From Megaleporinus macrocephalus (taxonomy: Eukaryota; Chordata; Actinopteri; Characiformes; Anostomidae), in contig CM038703.1 in assembly GCA_021613375.1 (NCBI GenBank), positions 23,858,194 through 23,922,193 of the forward strand: 64,000 nucleotides of DNA, written 5' to 3'. Below, piece by piece: positions 49,744 to 60,400 of this stretch (position 1 is the stretch's first letter; each line of letters opens with the position of its first letter). Position numbers and translations under genes: made by a program. Under the pieces are notes generated by a model that searched no databases, was not told the origin of the DNA, and saw only the letters and a list, made by a program, of their open reading frames with translations.

Positions 49744-49860
49744 CAACAAAACTTTAATATAGACAAGTAATCTTCGATGGAAAGGCCATGGAGCACATGA
49801 ACTCAGACTTAGACTGATATATATAGGAAAGACACACAATAAAAGCCATGAAGCAATGGC
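49744..49860 (+). promoter_or_regulatory. kcnh8: kcnh8 3' UTR with polyadenylation signal AATAAA at 49838-49843
   Basis: A canonical AATAAA (in cacacaataaaagcc) lies 95 bases after the TAG stop. A second AATAAA-type hexamer occurs near 49950 in ataataaataacc. Cleavage is expected 10-30 bases after the first, followed by T-rich sequence (gttgtttttttac at 49863) that could serve as a downstream element. RNA evidence would be needed to tell which site is used. Confidence 0.55.
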
Positions 49861-50075
49861 AGTTGTTTTTTTACTTATTTATATGCACAGTTGAATGGAA
49901 GACACTAAAGGGACTTGCGTTACCAGTTTATCAAAGCTCTGTCGCCAATATAATAAATAACCATGACCATATTACATTCCTGACCAGACCACATTTTTAA
50001 TAGGTCTAAATAAATTCAATCTGATTTGGCCTCAAGATAAGCCATAGGTCTTCCCAATATAGACATTCACCAGTG

Positions 50076-50393
50076 CAGTGGTGTCCAATCTTATCTGCAA
50101 AGGGCAGGTTTTCATTCCAACATTTTGGTATGAAAGCCTGCAGGATCATTGTCTCTTTGTAAATAAGTGAACTGACCCTTTGCATCAGAGAGTCGCTGAC
50201 CTCTTCCACTGAACCATCCACTGATCCTGTAACCCCTGAAGAATTCAGACTTCAGCTGGAATCCTAATTGTTCCTTGATCTATGTAATTTTTACCTTAAT
50301 TTGCTGACTGAGGTGCATTAGATTTAAGTGGATTTAAGGAAGTCAGATCCTCAGGAGTAGGATTGGTAACCACTGCTCTAACCCTTTAAAACA
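50076..50393. repeat. MITE-like repeat with inverted ends
   Basis: The left end gcagtggtgtccaatcttatc and the right end taggattggtaaccactgctc are imperfect inverted repeats. The left block continues tgcaaagggcaggttttcat, a motif shared by a widespread fish repeat. It is about 310 bp with no frame. Confidence 0.6.
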
Positions 50394-50842
50394 TAAACCC
50401 TATGCACAAAAGCTGCTTTGAAGAAGCTTATTGATCATGTGTAACAGGCGTTCTGAGGAGAGGTCCATTTTACAAGAAAAAATGCCTTTGAAGGATCATT
50501 GCTTCAAAGAGCTCCTTACATGCACCTTATCCCAACGCACAAATTTAGTGACTCTTGTGCTGTGATTAAGAGGCACCCAAGAACTTCACCTTTATAGACC
50601 AACATATCATAGCTTTAGGACCAGTTTTAAAGGGGCATTCCGGCTGCAGAACAGAGTGTAAGAGCTTATTTGTCATGTTGCGCAAAACTCTGTAAGAGCA
50701 TTACACAGTCTTGACTTGACGGATTTCTCATTTGTATGTCATTTTCATTCATGCTTTTATTCATCACAGTTTTAGTACTACATTGCCCAGCAGGCATTAC
50801 CTAAATATCGTTGCTGTTTAATGAAAAACATGCAAAACAAGT

Positions 50843-51130
50843 ATTTTCAAAATTGCAACTTCACAGGAGAAACCAAAATCCTACTTTTCTTTCAATGTAA
50901 ATGAATGGAATCAGAATTCTTTTTAAGCTATCCTGAAGCATTTCTATTGGTCCATTCATCATGAAACTTTCACACATAAATGGCAGTTAGCGTGTTCAAA
51001 TGATGTGGAAAACCTAAAATCAACAAAAATAGAGATGCATGTTTTTTATTGGACAGCGACGATATGTGATACAACTGTTTATCCAATCTTTAAACCAGAA
51101 AATCTCATGTAATTACAGCAGACGTAGCAA
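50843..51130 (+). repeat. Unnamed interspersed repeat, copy 2 (longest)
   Basis: The most complete copy of the family also seen at 44335-44540 (+) and 55243-55385 (-). Key blocks: aattgcaacttcacaggag, gaagcatttctattggtcca, gttcaaatgatgtggaaaac and attggacagcgacgatat. Confidence 0.6.
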
Positions 51131-52033
51131 AGGTCACATTTTTCATTTTGGCCAGAGTGACTCTTTAAGCTCCTGAACTGCAGGCTTACTGTTCTGTATT
51201 TTTTTCATACAACTGCTATAAGTTATTTGAAAAATGTTAGAAACTAAAATGTTATCCATGTAGCCATGAAAGGGAACAGTTTAAGTGTGGGCCCACGTAG
51301 TGGAGAGTTAAAATGAGAAGTAGTAAATGATTCACAATCTAGGACCCAAAATGCAATGTGTTTACATAGTCCAACTTAAGTCTTATGACGAGAACTCAGG
51401 CAAGTCACACAGCAAGTTGTAATGCATTGTGTGCTCATTTAATAGCCCCTACATTTTGATGATTGCAGTCAGAGAAGTCCCTTTAGTTTCTGCCTGTTTG
51501 TTTTAAAAGCATGTGTAGAAGGGGTCAGCTTAGTGTAGCAGTAGGTAATTGAGACACTGTCTAGAGTTATTAGGCATAATAGAAAAGCATGAAGGTTGAC
51601 AGTGTGTGTTTCTCTCTGTCTGTCTGTACATCCATCTGCCGGTTTGTCTGTCTGTAAATTTTTTTCTCTAAATGCCCCTCAGGGGAGGAGAGAGGAACAG
51701 CAGGGACAAGTCTTATACAATGTTTGTGTGTGCGTGTGCATGTGTGTTAAGCAATGGGGTATGTAAGGAATAGACTCTGGAGCAAGAGCAATGTTGTTGA
51801 TGCATGGATGGTACGCATTACGTTGAGAGGAAGGGGTTGAAGATGGAGAGGCTTATTGGTAGCTTGGCACAGTGCAAGTTTAATGAGCTGGGGGTGGTGG
51901 GGCCTTGCTCTTTAGCTTCAGTCCTGGGGGGTTGGTTGCCGATGGCAATGCAGCCCCCTGCTGTCACTTGTCTCTTTCTGGCACAGCCATGGACCACCCA
52001 CTCTGCCTGGTTTAGTTTCTCTTTGCCTCTCAT

Positions 52034-52062
52034 TCCCTCTCTCTCTCTCTCTCTCTCTTTGC
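52034..52062. repeat. (CT)n microsatellite
   Basis: Perfect CT run of roughly 20 bases within a pyrimidine-rich stretch. Confidence 0.93.
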
Positions 52063-53337
52063 CAATCCCTCTCCAGTATCACATGCATGTTACCTTATTA
52101 GTGTTAAAAGTTACTATTTACTCGTTACTGCACTGTCTTAATAATATTAACCTCTAGAATTGTTGAAAAATCCAGATAATGCAATACTATGACAGCATCT
52201 TGCATTTAAACCCAAGTGCTTGCTGCAACAATGGTGCAATCACACAGATTCCTGTTCTTTTTCTTATTCAGCTCTGTCCCTCTCTTACTAACAAAAGCTA
52301 TAAACATAGAACAAAAATAAATTAACCTCTTTATGCAGAGTGAACAAACATGGTTAATTTAATCTTCAGTCACCTCCTTCTGTTAACTGTGATTGAACAG
52401 ATGTTTGTAACATCTAAAACAAGCTGTTCAGTTTTGGTCTGGATGTATTCCTATTCTTGTCCAGATGCAGCCACAAGGCATCTAACAATGGAACAGGCCT
52501 AGCATTATAGATTTTCAGCTCCTTTCTTTTGATGCACATATAGCCAAAATATTTGTGGTAATGCTAACACCATGTCCATGCATGAATACAACCATATTAA
52601 ATATTGTTACAACTTAGGCAGCTTTTTTTGTGTTTACAAGATCACCAGCTCTTAGAATGCCTGACTTCATGAACATGTATTTTAAGGAATGGCATTGTGA
52701 AGACTAAGTAAAGGAGAATACTCCACAAGCATGAATAAAATGCTTGTTTGTAAATGTAAACGTGAAGAGCACTTAAGGCTTAGGGGAAGACAGAAAGAGC
52801 CACAAAGCAATGTGAGAATATTCCAGAATATTAGATAATTATTTGGGTATTTTAAGCTCATTTTCTCAATTAGAACCTTTTGTACTAGCTTGTGTTCTGT
52901 GCCCAGATCATATCTGGATAAACTTTGGCCAGATTCCATTTATACTTTTCAGTAAAACGCATTCCCAGTATGACCAGATGATATCATGAACACACGCAGT
53001 GTCAGTTTTATTTTTGTGCACTTTTTTGTGTACTTTTGAGCAACCAGCATCAACTTATCATCTGAAATCTGATGTAGTATTTCCCAAACTTTCAGCCTTT
53101 TACTTCGATGTCATCAGATTCTACTCTGATGACCAGCTACATTGCGGTAGGACTATACAGTGCTGCTTAAAACCTGATGGACGCTTTATCGTTTTGTAAA
53201 TATCTACATACATTTTTACATACATATAATCAGATATTCACTTAAGCCATAACAGTAAATAAAACCCAATAAAACACATATAACAAAATTAGCCTGTATA
53301 GTTTTTCATCCAACTTTAAATGTCTTAAATTGTTGGC

Positions 53338-54062
53338 TAAAGTATGTGAACCTCTAGAATTATCATTTAGGTATAGATGAGCCTTCGTCAGCTGTTTGGT
53401 CTTACCACAAATTTGTTTGGTGTATGCTATATCTGTCTCTAGTGTATGCTATATTTGTAACAAGTCTCAGGAAAACTTAAGTCATTTAGAATTGCTCATT
53501 AGGCTATTTCTGACTAGTTTGGACCATCCACTGTCAGGCAGACAGGCACTGGAGGAAATTCAGTTCCATTGAGTCCATAATCAGGTCAACACTGAACAAG
53601 AGTAGAATGTAGAATGTATGTAATCAAAGCAAGGAGAAGGCCACTACTTTTCAGGAAGAACATTACTGTATGTTTAAAGCTACCTAAAAAATAGAAAAGT
53701 ACTGAAAAAGTACTTTTGTGGCTGAAATGAGAGATATTATGTTTGGCAAAATCAAATCCAGAATTAGGAACCTCATCCCATGGTAAAACATGGTGGTGGC
53801 TGTGTCATGATCTGTGGCTGTTTTGCTGCTATTAGATCAGGGCAGCTTGTCATCATTAGATGAAACGATGAATTCTTGGTTGTATTAAAAAATCCTACAG
53901 AAGAATGTTAGCGCATTCATCTATTAACTATTGTTTTTGTTATTTGTTTGGGGGTATCTTTATCTATTGTTATGAGTTGCATGAAGATCTGAACATATTA
54001 TAGGTCAAACTTATCTAGACCTTTTAAAAATGATAACGGGTTCAAACACTTTCAGGCAGTAC
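53338..54062 (+). mobile_element. Tc1-like transposon relic with both ends
   Basis: The left end aagtatgtgaacctctagaatt and the right end cgggttcaaacactttcaggc are the inverted termini of a known fish Tc1 type. The interior keeps ggaacctcatcccatggtaa, aacatggtggtggctgtgtc and gtggctgttttgctgctatt, the transposase core DNA. No open frame remains. Confidence 0.7.
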
Positions 54063-55030
54063 TGTGTCTGCAGTGAAAAATGAAGTCAGAGATGCAGGAA
54101 GGTGTTTTTTCATTTTTAATCACTCACATCATGTGGTTTAGTTTAGTAGATTTAGTAAAACTGATGTAAATCTATAGGGGGCTGCATAAAGGGGTTAATT
54201 ATTTATATCTTAAAGCTTGTAGACTCTGATTAATGCAATGTCATTTGGATAAATCTAAGTTACTATCATTACTTAATAGTAACCGTGCCATATTTGATCA
54301 AACTATTCCTTTAGTTTTTAGACATCCACTTCTCCTTCTCTTGGCCAGTTGTAGAAAGATATGCTGTTCTGTTGCCAGTGCATAGGGCATTTTTATATTT
54401 ATATGAATGTATCACAGCTAAAGATGTATTTTTGTACCTCAGCGTTCCAGGGACAGTCTGGAAGGCCAAGACAAACAATGCTTGTTTTTGTTTTTGTGGG
54501 GTGTTAGGAGATCCTGGATGAAACATGCTTAGAGGGGCAAAGCAGTGTCATTCAGAATCTCAGAGCAGCACTCTCTCTTTGGCTAAGTGAGACTCTCTGT
54601 CCTGCTGGGAATGTAATTGAATGATTTTAATCTTCTTTGATATGATATTATTAGAGCAAAGGCCTGTTATGCTAATAAATGGCTACTACTGTTTAGTTGA
54701 TGTCTTGGCTTGTCCTCTTTATTTCCTCTTAAACATGTTTTGTACCAAATAAATTATTTAGTCAGCTTTTCAGGATAATATGTTGATGCCACTGGTGTAA
54801 ATAAAGGCAGGTTTTGTAGCAGAGAATTTTTTTGAGGTATTTATTGTGTCACTTTTGTTCCATAAACATAACAGAAATATGATGACAGTCATGAGACTCA
54901 GCACACAAACAAACTAGCAATTTTCTTGCAGTTTACTTAGGAATTAGGCTTACCTCTATTTGATATGCAAAGCACCTGTTTGTCTATTGCCTTGCTCTGT
55001 TCTTTTGGTTGCTAATGGGTGTTATAACAG

Positions 55031-55155
55031 AGTAAAAGGGACTTAAAAACCATAGCAGGGAATTTGGAGTCTGGACCTCGCCTGACTTGGAGAATCCCCC
55101 CAGAGAGGAGTGAAATTATACCAATGAGAGAGGAGATGAAGAAGAGGTGTTTGAG
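55031..55155 (+). CDS. Possible unassigned exon (low confidence)
   Basis: An open 41-codon stretch between a plausible acceptor (gctctgttcttttggttgct...ttataacag) and a strong donor (gag/gtaagc). It would read SKRDLKTIAGNLESGPRLTW then RIPPERSEIIPMREEMKKRC. The composition is protein-like, but I recognise no family, no partner exon is convincing, and a 41-codon run can occur by chance. Confidence 0.2.
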
Positions 55156-55242
55156 GTAAGCATTCCGTGAATACTTAAGGTAAGACTATAAAGCAGTTGC
55201 TTAAATATGCACTGCCTGAACAAACTTTATGTTTACATTGAA

Positions 55243-55385
55243 GTTGCCTGTAACTGTCCAAAGAAAAGCTTGTCTCTCATTTTTGCCTATTTTTTTTTCT
55301 ACACTATTAGAAAATGACACCTGTCCTTTACATTGTATAAACATTTCATAATGAGTGGACCAATAGAAATGCTTCAAAATCACAT
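55243..55385 (-). repeat. Unnamed interspersed repeat, copy 3
   Basis: Reverse complement shows gaagcatttctattggtcca, ctcattatgaaatgttt and cttttctttggacagttac, matching the copy at 50843. A short piece of the same end also appears at 43140-43165 (cactgtccaaagaaaagcat). Confidence 0.55.
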
Positions 55386-55746
55386 GGAATAGTCTTTACA
55401 TTAACCTTTTTGAAATGGTATGTCAACACATTTTAAAATTTAGTAGGTGTTGTACAGTCTGTAGTGGCTTTTAAATGCAATAGCAGCTGTTGGATTCCTC
55501 AATATTGCACATTTTTCTTTTAAACTTAAATAAAAATAAATCATACAATTAAACAGGAAAATTCTTGTATCTTCTTTTTTCTTTATGCTTTTATTAGTGA
55601 TTCACCATTGACATATCAAACCTCTAAGTTAACAGTAAGTTAAAGTTCATGTTTGTACATTTCAGGTGCATTTTGAAGTTGCATCTCCTCTTAACACATC
55701 ATGTTGTGGGAGGAAGGATTGTCCCATCTATTTCAAAGGAATTTCT

Positions 55747-55816
55747 CTATTCATGTTGCATCAAAGGTGGGATGCAATAATTTTCTATTCATGTTGCATC
55801 GAAGGTGGGATCTAAG
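55747..55816. repeat. 38-bp tandem duplication
   Basis: ctattcatgttgcatcaaag and ctattcatgttgcatcgaag start 38 bases apart and both continue gtgggat. Confidence 0.9.
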
Positions 55817-57189
55817 AACTGCTCAGCAAAGTTCTCGGATATATAGCAGACTGGTAATTTGCTCTTTTTCAGTAACCACTTATTTGGAGGACGATTTCTT
55901 TTTAAACATTTTTCTGCATTGAATGTCTTGAGCAATGTTAACATCCTTACAATCCTTCTGTTTTATACAGGTCACAATGAAAACGGTACCTTACCACCTG
56001 AAAGTACTACTGTCAGTGTGCAAAAAACCTGGTCTTGGATTGCTAATCCAGCATTGGCTGGCTGCTCACTTGCCCTAGCTTGCTGATGCTAGCTTCAGAG
56101 CTCACAGAGGTCATTTTAACACCCTCTGTTACATCTGCTCAAGTAAAGTTTCAAATAGAAATGAGCAAGCTAACAGCCTGTGGATAATAATGCCATTTGT
56201 GGTGTGTGGTTCCTTTTCCAGACAATAGCTAGATAACCCAAAAATAATAGTAGTAATAATAATAGCTCAATCAAAATAGAGTTTTTCGATACATATGCCT
56301 TAGTTGGAATAGACTAGCTCAGTTTGGACCATTCTGAGCACAGTTCACTTAATTTGTGCCTTAATGGATTTGTATAACATGGCAAGAGCCAGTAACTTGT
56401 CTGCAAAGAAGACAAGGTTTATGCTTTAGACTTAAAAATAGTAAGCAGATTGGACGGCCATAAAGCTTGCGATAACAAGCTGTTCAGACAAGTATATGAG
56501 CTAATGAACGACAGTGGGTTTACACAAACTTTAGTGCAAATTTAAAACAGATGGAAGTTTCTCACATCTGCGTAATATAAAGCCAGGAGCCAGAACGGTA
56601 AAAGCTGTGGGACTGCCATTCAGCTTATGTGTCTCCCTTCACCCCTTGTCTAACACGTGCATATGAAGTACATTTTCCTGGGTCTACCACCATTTTAAAG
56701 TAAAAGCAAGCACACCAATTTACCAACATACTGCTGCTCATTTCACTCCGACTGGACTCACGTGATGCTCATTGTCATGGTAAAGTCCACAATAAGTGGT
56801 ACTCTACAACTGAGATTTTCCATCAGATTGTTGAGTGGAGTGTCTATTTATAAACAGTTTTAACTATAATGAATTACATAAAACTGTCAGTAATCTTTGC
56901 ATGTAAACATAGCCAATGTTTCATCTCCAAAATCATTAACCCAAACCACAGTTGCAGGGACTTTGACTTGTATATTAGGAGGGATTTATGTGCCAGCTCG
57001 TTGGGTTTGCAACTGTGCTTGAACTCTGTCATGTTCGAAAACCTGGGGATTATAACAACATTGTTATTTCTTATTGTTATATAGCCTTTCATTGTGAGAT
57101 TAATCACATCGTGCAAATTGACAATACTTTGTAACTGTCCTCAACAGAAGTCAAATCAGTCACCCATGGCATGAAATTATGAAGCTAGA

Positions 57190-57798
57190 CTGGAACAAGA
57201 TTTAAGGCACAGTCTGCCTTTAGATCCTATGAGATGGGTGGCCATGCCAGTTTTGTTCTTTGTCTTTATGATGTCCCTTTATGCCGGGCAGTAAAGTGGA
57301 GAAATCTGGTTTCCACTTTACTGCCCGGCATCAGGGCCTCCTCCCCACCCATCACCAGCCAGCTCACCTGTCCATCTGTGTCAACTGCTACACCCTCAGT
57401 TACATCACTGTGCCATCCAGATGCACCCGCATTGAGATAGGATGGGACCTTTAAGCTCACGCCCACTTTACATAAAATCTCAGTCCTAGACTGCCTCAGC
57501 CATACACTGCCTCTACCTGTGCAGCTTCTAAAGCTTTGCTATCCAGATTTCAAACAGAGACTCTTTTCTTTGGTGTTTAGTTTATTAAACTGTAAATACT
57601 GTTTGACCAGAGGAGGATGGGTCTCCCCTTGTGAGTCTGGTTCCTCCTCCAGTCTGAGGGAGTTTTTCCTTGCCACTGTTGCCTCTGGCTTGCTTACTGG
57701 GGGATATATGTTGTAACTGTCTGTTTTCAAAACTCTGTATAGCTGCTTTGAGACAACATTATTGTAAAAAGCGCTAAATAAATAAACTTGACTTGACT
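57190..57798 (+). mobile_element. LINE 3' fragment with the GACCAGAGGAGGATGGGT tail
   Basis: The tail runs gaccagaggaggatgggt (57605), gagggagtttttccttgcca, gctgctttgagacaac and ends aataaacttgacttgacttg. This block is abundant in ostariophysan genomes and ends many LINE copies. The sequence upstream to 57190 is assigned to the same element with less certainty and contains a perfect hairpin. Confidence 0.65.
57281..57331. repeat. Perfect 20-bp inverted repeat with 11-nt loop
   Basis: Arm 57281-57300 (atgccgggcagtaaagtgga) is the exact reverse complement of 57312-57331; the loop is gaaatctggtt. Confidence 0.97.
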
Positions 57799-58090
57799 TG
57801 TTTTGTCATAACGGCTGTTTGATTCAGACACTTCCATAAGTCAAAATCTTTTGATGATACAGAAGTTGACGGTGATGCAGGATGTCCTCAGGATGTCCCA
57901 CCCAATATCAGAAACAGGTAGATTTGTACCACCCAAAAGTAAAGCTACAGAGCTACAGAAAAGCGAAAATTGTTAAAGACACTTTTATTTTAAGAGTGCT
58001 TTTGATAGCCATCACAAATCAGGTCTGTGTTTGATCTTAGCAACTGGCTCTGGTTGTTAGGTGGTCTTTCACTTTAAGGCTTCTGTTGAG

Positions 58091-58153
58091 ATGGCTGTTC
58101 AGAAATATCCTGCAGCTTCACTGACCAGAGCTCTCGCCTCTCTGGAGCGTCCG
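58091..58153 (+). CDS. Candidate first coding exon of an unidentified gene (low confidence)
   Basis: ATG in good context (gagATGG) begins MAVQKYPAASLTRALASLER and P, followed by donor gtaggt at 58154. The surroundings (58130-58190) are unusually CpG-rich for this AT-rich region (tcgcc, gcgtccgg, gtcgcgcc, aacgcgagg), as at a fish promoter. Read through, the frame runs 16 codons more to TAG. Possible downstream exons are at 58911-58958 and from 59071, but they cannot be joined with confidence. I recognise no family. Confidence 0.3.
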
Positions 58154-58910
58154 GTAGGTCGCGCCAGCTTTAAACGCGAGGTCAGTGATGAGAACAATGA
58201 ATAGCAACGATGACAATATATATTGCAGTGAAACAGCTTTTGTATAATGTGTTGTTATGGTAACAGACTAGGAGTGTTTGGGTTAGCTAACATTTATATA
58301 AACTTTTGTCAGAAAGCACTTTGTCAAAGAGTAAAGTTACATTACTTTCTGGCCATGTCTCAAACTGCAGACTCACACTAAATGCATAAAAAATAAAATA
58401 TAATAAATAAAATAATTAATTAATGAACAAATAAAAGGACACCATTGCAGTATGTAATGTTCCAGAGGGTGCTGTTTGGGACACAGCCTTACTGTCTAAC
58501 ATTAATGTTAGTCTTGTCTAGTCAGCGAAACTTTACAAACATTTTTTATCATTTTATTTCAGCATTATGCCACCAAAGAAAAAAATAAAAGCACAGGACA
58601 CAATGCACTGAGCTTTTAAAAACTGTTTATAAAAAGTAAGTGTAAGTATACAACAGAGTTCAGACATAATAAACCCAAACCTGTTATTATATTATTTCTA
58701 ATATTATGTATCACTGTATTAGGAGAGTACTGGTACAAAGAGGGAAATTACTTTCTTAAATGAATTAGTAATAAATATGTTGCTATTTGTGTGTTTTATC
58801 AGTCATTTTGCACATACAGAGTAGTTGAACATAACTGATCACCTACCAAATCCAGCATTTGCAAATGCTACTCCAGTGCTGAATAAGTGAATTTTTATTT
58901 CTTAGTTTTA

Positions 58911-58958
58911 AAATGAGCTACACTTATGTTCAGAAACTTTACAAGACAAGGCCTGAGG
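58911..58958 (+). CDS. Possible small exon (MSYTYVQKLYKTRPE), low confidence
   Basis: Acceptor-like tttttatttcttag, ATG at 58914, then MSYTYVQKLYKTRPE and a strong donor gtgagt at 58959. From 59071 a phase-compatible open frame after gtcatgcag reads AHQVAEVGRRRKGERG and stays open to 59231. No homologue recognised. It could belong with the candidate first exon at 58091. Confidence 0.2.
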
Positions 58959-59552
58959 TGAGTTTATTTGTGCATTTGCAAGTCACTCATTTGCAACCTT
59001 AAATATGAATTTAGAGTAACTGCCACCGGTGTTTTTCTTAAAAGCATTGTCAACATTCATGTCATGCAGGCCCATCAAGTGGCTGAGGTAGGCAGGCGAA
59101 GAAAGGGAGAAAGAGGTGCAGACCAACATGTAAGAGAGACTCACTGTACATACAGTGATATACCTTCCCTAAAGGGGAATCAGCTTATAGTTAATATTTT
59201 AGAGGATAGGGTGGGCTTTGATTCATATTAGCTAATGTTAATCCACTCCTACGCATTTGACCTTTCTGATAAGTTTTCTTGACAGTCTTGCTTTCTGCTA
59301 GCCAAAGATATCTTGTGTAAGCCACAGGCTTTCATCCATACATTCTTCTGATCCAACTTGCCAGCTGTTAGTGTTTCACACAGAGTAAGTTACCACTCAA
59401 GTCTTTGATACTACTACATTACTTATTTCTTTTGTATCTGTAGGCAAATGGTCTGTATTAAAATACAAAACCAAAAAGAGAAATTATATTAGTCCATAAA
59501 ACATTATCTTGAGTGAGTGAGTGCATCCCTCCATCCCTGCATCCATCCATTG

Positions 59553-60400
59553 GTGTAAATATTTTATAATATCTTTTCATGGGATTACAGTAAAATATGA
59601 TACTTTAATACAATGTAAAGTAGTCAGTGTTCAGCTTGTATAACAGTGTAAAGTTGCTGTGCCCTCAAAATAACTTAACACACAGCCATTACTGTCTAAA
59701 CCGCTGCCAACAAATTTTAGTACACCCCTAAGTGAAAATGACCAAATTGTGCTCAAAGTGTCAATATTTTGTGTGGCCACCATTATTTTCCAGCACAGCC
59801 TTAACTTTCTTGGGCATGGAGTTCACTAGAGCTTTACAGGTTGCCACTGGAATCCTCTTCCACTCCTCCATGATGAGATCATGGAGCTGGGGGATGTTAG
59901 AGACCTTGCACTCCTCCACCTTTCATTTGAGGATGCCCCACAGATGCTCAATTGAGTTTAAGTCTGGAGACTTGCTTGGCCAAGCACCTTTACCCTCAGT
60001 TTCTTTAGCAAGGCAGTGGTCATCTTGGAGGTGTGTTTGGGGTCATTATCATGTTGGAATACTGCCCTCCGGCCCAGTTTCTGACAGGAGGGGATCATGC
60101 CCTGCTTCAGTATGTCAAAGTATATATTGGCATTCATGGTTCCCTCAATGAACTGTAGCTCAGCCAGCAGCACTCATGCAGCCCCAAACCGTGACACTCC
60201 CACCACCATGCTTGACTGTAAACAAGAGACAATTGTCTTTGTACTCCTCACCTGGTTGCCCCGACACACCTTTATACAAGCTGTACACTGGCTACTTTAC
60301 ATTGTATTAAAGTGTCATATCTTCAGTGTTGCCCCATGAAAAGATATAATAAGATATTTACAAAAATGAGGGGTGTACTCACTTCTGTGAGATACATACA
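59553..60400 (-). mobile_element. Internally deleted Tc1-like transposon, DDE core retained
   Basis: Long inverted ends pair: aatatcttttcatggg and tttaatacaatgtaaagtag on the left against cccatgaaaagatata and ctactttacattgtatt on the right. The minus-strand frame 59958-60173 reads ELQFIEGTMNANIYFDILKQ then AVFQHDNDPKHTSK, the Tc1 transposase block with the second catalytic aspartate. The N-terminal half of the transposase (DNA-binding domains and first aspartate) is absent, and the frame downstream is broken. Confidence 0.85.

Noticed and set aside
55666..55770. Second exon joining 55031-55155
   Set aside because: It is open but contains a 38-bp tandem duplication and a weak donor; the peptide is not protein-like.
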